5,301 nt of DNA from Clostridiales bacterium (GTDB lineage Bacteria; Bacillota; Clostridia; Oscillospirales; Acutalibacteraceae), in NCBI GenBank assembly GCA_020859725.1, contig JAJBVR010000107.1:1-5301 (forward strand). The letters run 5' to 3'. Shown in pieces: positions 1 through 5,301 of this stretch. Under the pieces are notes generated by a model. That model was not told where the DNA came from. It searched no databases and worked only from the letters and a program-made list of their open reading frames with translations. The first letter of the stretch is position 1; every line of letters starts with the position of its first letter. The position numbers and the translations under genes were made by a program.

Positions 1-48
1 GTTATAATTCTTATGTTGATTACATATGCAGTATTTTTCGGCGCTTAA
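1..48 (+). CDS. Possible C-terminal end of an upstream gene (partial)
   Basis: Frame 1 is open from the window edge to a TAA stop at 46-48 and reads VIILMLITYAVFFGA. This is uniformly hydrophobic and would suit the last transmembrane helix of a membrane protein. The evidence is weak: 15 codons are too few to identify a family, and another forward frame (stop at 51-53) and a reverse frame are also open across the same bases. No recognisable terminator follows before the next gene. Family unknown. Confidence 0.25.
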   Translation, partial: VIILMLITYAVFFGA

Positions 49-134
49 CCTGAAATTTCGCTTGTAAAATTTCTTTTGCGGATTTCCGATTAAATATTGC
101 CGCTTTGTAAAATTCATAATAAGGTTGAAAATAT

Positions 135-140
135 AAGGAG
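135..140 (+). promoter_or_regulatory. Ribosome binding site fixing the start of the Imm33-DUF4261 gene
   Basis: AAGGAG lies 7 bases before the ATG at 148. This favours that ATG over the in-frame TTG at 97, which has no Shine-Dalgarno sequence and would add 17 residues unrelated to the domain. No convincing sigma-A promoter was found between 49 and 134: CATAAT at 115-120 resembles a -10 but has no -35 at proper spacing. Confidence 0.85.
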
Positions 141-147
141 AATCTAT

Positions 148-1197
148 ATGCAGTTTCCAGTTAGCGATGAGGCAAACACAATTGCCATTGTTTGCTCTCA
201 TATTCTTGAACAAGGCGCGCCGATTCTGTATGTTTCGCATGACGTGGATGACGGTATTTGGCAGTTTCTTTGCGGTAAAAAACATAGTGGCAACGATGCG
301 CGTTTTGTCAGTCTCAGCAGTATTTATAGTTTGGACAGTTCAGTTTTAAATCTGGCTGATATGCCTTGCGGTTATTATGCCGTAAGAAAAAATTTGCAGT
401 CTGATTGGGAAATCAGAAAGGCTGAAAATTTTGAAAAAACTGAAATTGACGAAGAGGATTCCGGTGAAGATGAAGAAACTTTTGCAGGATTTGCACTTTT
501 GTCCGATACCTGCTGGAATAAAAATAAGCTGATTGAAGATTTAGAAGAAAAGTGGGGAATGATGGTAGAAGAAATGGGCAATGAGAATGATACACTTGTG
601 TTTGCAGTTAATGATTTGATTGCATACGTGAATTTTGTTCCTTATCCCATCCCGGGACATGAGGCGGAAGAAAATGCTTCAAATAATTTTCTGTGGCCGC
701 AAGCTGTTGAAGCAGCCAAAGCGCATAAAGCTCATATAGTAGTTGCGGTTATGGGAAGTGATGATGTATTTGAGCAGGGCAAGCTGTATGTAAAGCTTCT
801 TGCCGCTTGCTGCCGCCAGGAGAATATTTTGGGAATTTACACCGACGGAGTTGTTTTTGAGCCGGACAGCTACGAAAATTTCTCTGAAGCTATGAAAAAT
901 GACGAACTTCCCGTTTTAAACTGGATTTGGTTCGGAGTGCGCAAGAGTAAAAGCGGATTTTGCTGCTATACCTATGGAATGCAAGCTTTCGGAAAAGATG
1001 AAATGGAAATTATTGATGTTGATGCAAACCCGGCTGAATTGCGTGAATTTCTTATAAATCTGGCTTCATATGTATTGGAAAACGATGTTGTTTTGGATGA
1101 TGGTCAAATTGTTGGATTTTCAGCAAATGATAAGCATAAAGTTACACGCAGCAAAGGTGTTTCATTGCCCGGAATTACGATTAAAATTGATTATTAG
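148..1197 (+). CDS. Imm33 (DUF2185)-like / DUF4261 two-domain protein
   Basis: A 349-residue cytoplasmic protein of unknown function, with no signal peptide or membrane segment. Residues about 12-90 resemble the Imm33/DUF2185 fold: a beta strand with SHIL, a GIWQFLCG core resembling the family's 'GWrFfsG', an LSSIYSLDSSVLNL segment, and DMPCGYYAVR. Residues 96-111 are an acidic linker rich in Glu and Asp. Residues about 113-345 match DUF4261: the LVFAVNDLIAYVNFVPYPIP region, NNFLWPQAVEAAKAHKAHI at 179-197, GIYTDGVVFEP, YTYGMQAFGKDEMEI, FLINLASYVLENDVVLDDG and a closing IKIDY. Family assignment is by recalled pattern, not a search. Imm33 is named from predicted immunity proteins of polymorphic toxin systems, but no toxin gene is visible here, so an immunity role is only a possibility. 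The neighbours are housekeeping genes, and the strong promoter directly after its stop suggests it is not in the valS operon. No terminator follows it, so readthrough would meet the T-box terminator. Confidence 0.85.
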   Translation: MQFPVSDEANTIAIVCSHILEQGAPILYVSHDVDDGIWQFLCGKKHSGNDARFVSLSSIYSLDSSVLNLADMPCGYYAVRKNLQSDWEIRKAENFEKTEIDEEDSGEDEETFAGFALLSDTCWNKNKLIEDLEEKWGMMVEEMGNENDTLVFAVNDLIAYVNFVPYPIPGHEAEENASNNFLWPQAVEAAKAHKAHIVVAVMGSDDVFEQGKLYVKLLAACCRQENILGIYTDGVVFEPDSYENFSEAMKNDELPVLNWIWFGVRKSKSGFCCYTYGMQAFGKDEMEIIDVDANPAELREFLINLASYVLENDVVLDDGQIVGFSANDKHKVTRSKGVSLPGITIKIDY

Positions 1198-1201
1198 CGG
1201 C

Positions 1202-1230
1202 TTGACAATGAATTGCTTATCTGATAATAT
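1202..1230 (+). promoter_or_regulatory. Sigma-A promoter for the T-box-valS transcript
   Basis: A perfect -35 TTGACA (1202-1207) is followed by a 17-base spacer and a -10 TAATAT (1225-1230), which matches TATAAT at four of six positions. The TGA just before the -10 (1222-1224) gives an extended TGn element. A start near 1237 would place the T-box Stem I close to the 5' end of the RNA. The promoter begins only five bases after the stop codon of the preceding gene, which explains the lack of room for a terminator there. Confidence 0.85.
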
Positions 1231-1419
1231 ATCTATATTGTTTTATATTTAACGGCTTTGACGAAGAGGAGTATTTTTTTGCTGCCGCAAGAGAACAGGC
1301 GGTTGGTGCAAGCCTGCCGGCAGTAAATTAAGAAGGTAGCTTCCGAGCCGGCGCGCTGAAATTAAGTAAGCACGTCCGTATATCTGCGTTAAAGATTCAA
1401 GCGGCACATATTGTGCAAT

Positions 1420-1456
1420 TTGAGTGGTACCACGGAATATCATGCTTTCGTCTCAA
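1420..1456 (+). promoter_or_regulatory. T-box antiterminator
   Basis: Helix A1 is TTGAG (1420-1424) with CTCAA (1452-1456). The seven-base bulge is TGGTACC (1425-1431), and helix A2 is ACG (1432-1434) with CGT (1449-1451). This reproduces the standard T-box antiterminator, whose bulge pairs with the free NCCA end of uncharged tRNA. It uses bases 1449-1456, which are also needed by the terminator, so the two folds exclude each other. Confidence 0.9.
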
Positions 1457-1480
1457 TATTGAGCGAAAGCATTTTTTATT
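1442..1480 (+). terminator. Intrinsic terminator of the valS T-box
   Basis: ATGCTTTCG (1442-1450) pairs with CGAAAGCAT (1464-1472). A single bulged T (1451) separates this from a perfectly palindromic inner part, CTCAATATTGAG (1452-1463). A run of T follows (1472-1477, then ATT). It should stop transcription before valS when tRNA-Val is charged. It probably also ends readthrough transcripts from the gene upstream. Confidence 0.92.
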
Positions 1481-1495
1481 TAAGGAGATAAACTT

Positions 1496-4120
1496 ATGGC
1501 AAAAGAAATTGCAAAGCAGTATAATCCAGGTGAAGTAGATGACCGCACTTATAAATTCTGGTGCGATAATAATTATTTTCACGCTCAAGTAAATAAGAGC
1601 AAGAAGCCTTATACAATAGTTATTCCTCCGCCAAACATTACCGGGCAGCTTCATATGGGGCACGCTCTTGATAATACACTTCAGGATATTCTTATACGCT
1701 GGCGAAGAATGCAGGGATACGAAGCGCTTTGGATACCCGGAACCGATCACGCCTCAATAGCTACCGAGGCTAAAATTGTTGAAGCTATGAGGAATGAAGG
1801 AGTAACAAAAGAGGATATAGGCAGAGAAGGCTTCCTCAGGCGGGCCCGGGATTGGAAAGACAAATACGGTTCTAGAATTATAGAGCAGCTTAAAAAAATG
1901 GGCTCTTCCTGTGATTGGGAAAGAGAACGCTTCACTATGGATGACGGATGCTCAAAGGCGGTTAAAGAGGTATTTGTAAATCTTTATAATAAGGGTTTGA
2001 TATATCAGGGTAAAAGAATGGTAAACTGGTGCCCTCATTGCCGCACCACTATTTCCGATGCAGAGGTGGAGTATGAGGATCAGGCAGGCCATTTTTGGCA
2101 TCTCCGCTATCCTTTTAAGGATGGTAACGTATATGTTGAGCTGGCAACAACCCGCCCCGAAACAATGCTGGGAGATACTGCGGTTGCCGTTAATCCAAAT
2201 GATGAGCGATATAAAGATATAATAGGAAAAACTCTGATTCTTCCTATTGTTCACAGGGAAATTCCTGTTGTTGCGGATGATTATGTTGATGTGGAATTCG
2301 GCACCGGTGTCGTTAAAATAACTCCGGCTCATGATCCTAACGATTATGAGGTTGGTCTGCGCCATAATCTTGAAATAATAGATGTTATGACGGATGATGG
2401 TCATATTGCTGACGGATGGGGAAAATATTCGGGGATGGACCGATATGAATGCCGTTGTGAAATAGTGAAAGATCTTGAGGCTGAAGGCGCTCTTATAAAA
2501 GTTGAGGGTTACAGCCATAATGTCGGAACCTGCTATCGCTGCCATACCACAATAGAGCCAAGGCTATCAAAACAGTGGTTTGTTAAAATGGGGCCTCTTG
2601 CAAAACCTGCCGTTGATGTTGTTAAAAGCGGCAAGGTTAAATTTGTTCCGGAAAGATTCAGTAAAATATATTATCATTGGATGGAAAATATAAAGGATTG
2701 GTGTATTTCGCGCCAACTTTGGTGGGGGCACAGAATACCGGCTTATTATTGTGAAAAATGCGGAAAGGTCATTGTCTCAAAGGAAAAAGTTGTAAGCTGC
2801 CCGGAATGTGGATCATCCGATATACATCAGGATCCGGATACTCTTGACACTTGGTTCAGTTCTGCTTTATGGCCGTTCAGCACACTTGGATGGCCTGACG
2901 AAACCGAGGAGTTTAAATATTTTTATCCAACCGATACACTTGTTACGGGATATGATATTATATTTTTCTGGGTAGCAAGAATGATTTTTTCTGCTGTGGA
3001 GCATACAAAAAATATACCGTTTAACACCGTTTTGATTCATGGACTTGTGCGTGATTCACAGGGCAGAAAAATGAGTAAATCACTCGGCAACGGAATTGAC
3101 CCGCTTTTGGTTATTGACGAATACGGCGCGGACGCGCTGCGCCTTACACTTGCCACGGGAAATGCGCCGGGTAATGATATGCGTTTTTCGGACGATAAAG
3201 TTAAAGCCTCCCGTAATTTTGCCAATAAGCTTTGGAATGCCGCAAGATTTGTGCTTATGTATCTGGGTGATGATTATAATTATTGCGGATTAACGGATTG
3301 CCCTGATATTGAAGATAAATGGATTCTTTCCAAGGTTAATTCTCTTGCGAAAGAGGTTACGGATAACCTGGAAAAGTTTGAACTCGGTATCGCGCTTCAA
3401 AAGCTATATGATTTTACATGGGATGTTTTCTGTGATTGGTATATAGAAATCGCAAAAATTAGGCTTCAAAGCGGAATAGGCGCTGAAACCGCAAAGTCGG
3501 TTTTGGTGTATGTTTTAACCGATATTTTAAAGCTTCTTCATCCGTTTATGCCGTTTATAACCGAAGAGATTTATCAGGCGCTTCCGCACAGGGATGAATC
3601 CATTATGATTTCAAATTGGCCAGAATATAATGATAATCTTAATTTCTTAAATGAAGAGCTGCAGGTTGAAAAAGTAATGAAGGCGATAAGGGCAATAAGA
3701 AACCGCAGGTCTGAAATGAATATTCCGCCTAGTAAAAAATCGGCTGTTTATATTGAAACTGATAATAAAGCAGATTTTGAAATCGGAATTGAGTTTATAA
3801 AACGTCTTGCATATGCAAATGATGTTTTGGTTGATTCTTCATTCGGCGATTTGGGAAATGTAGTTACAATTATTACCGACGGAGCAAAAATTTATATTCC
3901 TCTCGGTGATCTTGTTGATTTTAAGGCGGAAAAAAAGCGCCTTGAAAAAGAATTGTCAGCTGCCAAAGATAAGTTGGAATTTATAAATAAAAAACTTAAT
4001 AATCCTGGTTTTGTTAATAAAGCGCCTGAAAAAGTTGTTGCTCAAAATCGAAATGACGCTCTTAAGCTTAAAGAAACAATTCAAAATATTGAAAATTCTA
4101 TTTCGGCTTTAGGTAATTAG
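1496..4120 (+). CDS. valS: Valyl-tRNA synthetase
   Basis: Class Ia synthetase joining valine to tRNA-Val with ATP in the cytoplasm. At 874 residues it matches the usual bacterial length and looks intact. The start ATG has AAGGAG at 1482-1487, eight bases ahead. Catalytic Rossmann fold: [13 protein letters not shown] with the HIGH-type motif HMGH at 53-56, and KMSKS at 525-529. The CP1 editing domain, which removes Thr-tRNA-Val, carries TTRPET (218-223) and HDPND (279-283). Cysteine pairs at 179/182 and 346/349, plus a ribbon-like set at 419/422 and 435/438, probably bind zinc. TGYDIIFFW begins at 484. The anticodon-binding helical domain starts near DKWILS (607-612) and includes IRAIRNRR (731-738). 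A C-terminal coiled coil runs from about 808 to 874, the arm typical of ValRS that contacts tRNA. The [10 protein letters not shown] context and the coiled coil distinguish it from IleRS and LeuRS. It is controlled by the preceding T-box, whose valine specifier agrees with this assignment. Confidence 0.98.
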   Translation: MAKEIAKQYNPGEVDDRTYKFWCDNNYFHAQVNKSKKPYTIVIPPPNITGQLHMGHALDNTLQDILIRWRRMQGYEALWIPGTDHASIATEAKIVEAMRNEGVTKEDIGREGFLRRARDWKDKYGSRIIEQLKKMGSSCDWERERFTMDDGCSKAVKEVFVNLYNKGLIYQGKRMVNWCPHCRTTISDAEVEYEDQAGHFWHLRYPFKDGNVYVELATTRPETMLGDTAVAVNPNDERYKDIIGKTLILPIVHREIPVVADDYVDVEFGTGVVKITPAHDPNDYEVGLRHNLEIIDVMTDDGHIADGWGKYSGMDRYECRCEIVKDLEAEGALIKVEGYSHNVGTCYRCHTTIEPRLSKQWFVKMGPLAKPAVDVVKSGKVKFVPERFSKIYYHWMENIKDWCISRQLWWGHRIPAYYCEKCGKVIVSKEKVVSCPECGSSDIHQDPDTLDTWFSSALWPFSTLGWPDETEEFKYFYPTDTLVTGYDIIFFWVARMIFSAVEHTKNIPFNTVLIHGLVRDSQGRKMSKSLGNGIDPLLVIDEYGADALRLTLATGNAPGNDMRFSDDKVKASRNFANKLWNAARFVLMYLGDDYNYCGLTDCPDIEDKWILSKVNSLAKEVTDNLEKFELGIALQKLYDFTWDVFCDWYIEIAKIRLQSGIGAETAKSVLVYVLTDILKLLHPFMPFITEEIYQALPHRDESIMISNWPEYNDNLNFLNEELQVEKVMKAIRAIRNRRSEMNIPPSKKSAVYIETDNKADFEIGIEFIKRLAYANDVLVDSSFGDLGNVVTIITDGAKIYIPLGDLVDFKAEKKRLEKELSAAKDKLEFINKKLNNPGFVNKAPEKVVAQNRNDALKLKETIQNIENSISALGN

Positions 4121-4187
4121 TATTAAAAATTGCGTTGATATTTGTATTTCGTTAAAAATTTCACAATATTTAATTATATGCCTTGTA

Positions 4188-4236
4188 CGGCTGCGGCAAG
4201 CGTATGGATGGATTTTTGATAAATCATTTGCAGCCG
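4188..4236 (+). promoter_or_regulatory. Nested inverted repeat in the folC leader (candidate RNA structure)
   Basis: CGGCTGC (4188-4194) and GCAGCCG (4230-4236) are perfect complements. Inside them GATTT (4211-4215) and AAATC (4221-4225) can form a second stem with a five-base loop. The outer arm ends right against GGAAAGG (4236-4242) and about 20 bases before the preferred folC start, so it could affect ribosome access. No T run follows, so it is not an intrinsic terminator. It does not match what I recall of the tetrahydrofolate riboswitch. Chance occurrence in a 136-base gap is possible. Confidence 0.35.
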
Positions 4237-4246
4237 GAAAGGCTAT

Positions 4247-4251
4247 GGAAG
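4247..4251 (+). promoter_or_regulatory. Ribosome binding site choosing the folC start
   Basis: GGAAG lies five bases before the ATG at 4257. The competing in-frame ATG at 4245 has GGAAAGG only two bases ahead, which is poor spacing. The reading frame is open back through the whole valS-folC gap, so the start must be decided by this site and by family alignment rather than by an upstream stop. Confidence 0.55.
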
Positions 4252-4256
4252 ATATT

Positions 4257-5301
4257 ATGGATTATAATCAAACCATTTCTTTTTTAATGAATAAGCAAAG
4301 ACTCGGTATTATACCGGGGCTTTCACGTATGAAAAAGCTTCTTGAAGGTATGGGAAACCCGCAAAAGAATTTGAAAATTATTCATATTGCAGGCACAAAC
4401 GGAAAAGGCACCGTTGCTAATATGATTGCAAACGCGCTGTCGGCAGAAGGTAAAAAAACAGGTCTGTTTACATCTCCGTGGGTAGTTGATTACAGAGAAC
4501 AAATTCAGATAAATTCTAAATGGACTCCCAAAGAAAAATTATCGGAATATGTTTCGGAATATCAAAACGCCGAAGCAACTGAATTTGAACTGATTACGGC
4601 AATTATGTATAAGTATTTCTATGATGAAAAAGTTGATTACGCGGTTGTTGAATGCGGTATGGGAGGACTTGCCGATTCAACCAACGCTATAGACACTCCC
4701 GAGATTGCTGTTATTACATCTGTTTCAATAGATCATACAAATTTTTTAGGAACTTCTCTCGCAGAAATAGCTTTTCAGAAATCAGGTATTATTAAGCCGG
4801 AAAGTAAAGTTGTTCTTTATCCCAATCCGGCTTGCGAATCTGTTTTTGAAAAAAAATGCATTGAAACAAACAGTTTATTAATTAAAGTGGAAGATTTTGG
4901 AGATTTTAAGCGTAATAATCTTGAAACGGCAAAAGTCTGCCTTTCGCTTCTGGGATATAAATCCGAAATATTATATCCGCGTCTTCCTGCAAGGCAGGAA
5001 ATGATTAATGATAAAATCATGATAGACGGCGCGCATAATATCGGCGGAGCGCTTTCGCTTGAAAAAAATCTTCCCGATAAAAATATTACCGCCGTTATAG
5101 GTATGATGAAAGATAAGGATGTAAAAAACTATTTGCAGATTATTGCTCCTCACTGCAAAAAAATCATCGCCGTTACTCCCGAAAACCGCCGTTCGCTTTC
5201 CGCCGAAGAATTAGCGGTTTTTGCAAAGCCTTATTGCTCTGATATATCTGTTTGCAATAATTCTCATAAAGCGATTTTGTCAGCGTTAAGCAGTGAAAAT
5301 T
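4257..5301 (+). CDS. folC: Folylpolyglutamate/dihydrofolate synthase, 3' end cut by window
   Basis: A Mur-ligase-like ATP-dependent enzyme that adds glutamate to folates; many bacterial FolC proteins also make dihydrofolate from dihydropteroate. Which activity applies here cannot be told from sequence. 348 codons are present and no stop is reached. The P-loop is GTNGKGT (46-52). VECGMGG (131-137), SIDHTNFLG with DH at 159-160, and QKSGIIK with K175 (the lysine carbamylated in the family) mark the central domain. DGAHN (257-261) and the later GMMKDKD mark the C-terminal Mur-ligase domain. The N-terminus MDYNQTISFLMNKQ...PGLSRMKKLLEGMGNPQ aligns with the family's usual opening, supporting the ATG at 4257; 4245 would add four residues. 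Two oddities: the usual TSPHL reads TSPWV (72-76), and the segment between GIIKP and DGAHN is shorter than normal, lacking the typical G-x-HQxxNA motif. With no terminator after valS it is probably co-transcribed from the T-box promoter. Confidence 0.93.
   Translation, partial: MDYNQTISFLMNKQRLGIIPGLSRMKKLLEGMGNPQKNLKIIHIAGTNGKGTVANMIANALSAEGKKTGLFTSPWVVDYREQIQINSKWTPKEKLSEYVSEYQNAEATEFELITAIMYKYFYDEKVDYAVVECGMGGLADSTNAIDTPEIAVITSVSIDHTNFLGTSLAEIAFQKSGIIKPESKVVLYPNPACESVFEKKCIETNSLLIKVEDFGDFKRNNLETAKVCLSLLGYKSEILYPRLPARQEMINDKIMIDGAHNIGGALSLEKNLPDKNITAVIGMMKDKDVKNYLQIIAPHCKKIIAVTPENRRSLSAEELAVFAKPYCSDISVCNNSHKAILSALSSEN

Larger units (their letters stand above)
1253..1480 (+). ncRNA. T-box riboswitch, tRNA-Val responsive, leader of valS
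   Basis: The leader senses uncharged tRNA and controls transcription into valS. Stem I base: CGGCT (1253-1257) pairs with AGCCG (1346-1350), and the GAAGAGGAGTA (1263-1273) is typical of T-box Stem I. Upper Stem I: GCTGCCG (1281-1287) pairs with CGGCAGT (1318-1324), and CAGGC (1296-1300) pairs with GCCTG (1312-1316). The AGAGA (1290-1294) and the loop GGTTGGTGCAA (1301-1311) fit the elements that contact the tRNA elbow. The specifier is probably GUA (1336-1338), a valine codon read by tRNA-Val(UAC), within GAAGGTAGCTTCCGAG. A Stem II region spans roughly 1351-1400. Stem III is GCACA/TGTGC (1404-1408 with 1412-1416). The T-box proper is TGGTACC (1425-1431); TGGT suits an ACCA tRNA end, meaning discriminator A as in tRNA-Val. 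Pairings were done by eye. Confidence 0.95.

Noticed and set aside
52..73. Repeated AAATTTC sequences and the GAAATTTC palindrome as an operator.
   Set aside because: These are short A/T-rich words expected by chance in this composition, and no promoter overlaps them.
97..147. In-frame TTG at 97 as an earlier start for the Imm33-DUF4261 gene.
   Set aside because: It has no ribosome binding site, while the ATG at 148 has AAGGAG at ideal spacing and begins just ahead of the domain.
1397..1750. A 117-codon reverse-strand open frame across the T-box terminator and valS start.
   Set aside because: It overlaps the T-box, the terminator and the catalytic N-terminus of ValRS, and its product has no family resemblance.
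1952..2545. A 197-codon reverse-strand open frame inside valS.
   Set aside because: It lies wholly within conserved valS coding sequence, shows no recognisable domain, and is explained as a shadow of the real gene.
4135..4170. TTGATA or TTGTAT followed by A/T-rich sequence as a promoter for folC.
   Set aside because: At 17-base spacing the -10 positions read ATTTCA or AATATT, which are poor matches.
4178..4219. A 13-codon ORF (MPCTAAASVWMDF) in the valS-folC gap as a leader peptide.
   Set aside because: There is no Shine-Dalgarno sequence before it, and no run of regulatory codons or terminator that would make an attenuator.
4188..4256. Tetrahydrofolate riboswitch ahead of folC.
   Set aside because: The hairpin is short and lacks the conserved core I recall for that class; only a simple nested inverted repeat is seen.

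Overview
This window looks like ordinary chromosome from an AT-rich Gram-positive bacterium, most likely a clostridial Bacillota (Clostridia, possibly an Oscillospirales/Ruminococcaceae-type gut anaerobe). The reasons are a tRNA-dependent T-box leader, AAGGAG ribosome binding sites, a consensus sigma-A promoter with an extended -10, A/T-rich codon use, and the valS-folC gene order common in Firmicutes. The lineage is inferred from these traits; no search was run.

Layout, all on the + strand. Positions 1-48 may hold the last codons of an upstream gene, possibly a membrane protein. Positions 148-1197 encode a two-domain 349-residue protein: an N-terminal Imm33/DUF2185-like domain, a short strongly acidic linker, and a C-terminal DUF4261 domain. 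Its function is unknown. Just after its stop codon a strong promoter (1202-1230) drives a leader of about 245 nt (1253-1480). This leader is a full T-box riboswitch with a complete Stem I, a GUA (valine) specifier, a Stem III hairpin, a TGGTACC T-box bulge, and mutually exclusive antiterminator and terminator. It controls valS (1496-4120), an apparently intact 874-residue valyl-tRNA synthetase. A 136-base gap with no terminator leads to folC (4257 to the window end, cut off), a folylpolyglutamate/dihydrofolate synthase family protein.

How it works together: uncharged tRNA-Val should stabilise the antiterminator and let transcription run into valS. With no terminator between valS and folC, folC is probably at least partly under the same valine-responsive control. 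The gap contains a nested inverted repeat just ahead of the folC start that could be a second, local control point. The Imm33-DUF4261 gene appears to be a separate upstream unit with no terminator of its own, so its transcripts probably meet the T-box terminator.

I found no CRISPR array, mobile element, tRNA/rRNA gene or clear new multi-gene system. The points most worth a second look are the Imm33-DUF4261 fusion, the folC leader structure, and the compact FolC with a changed TSPH motif.
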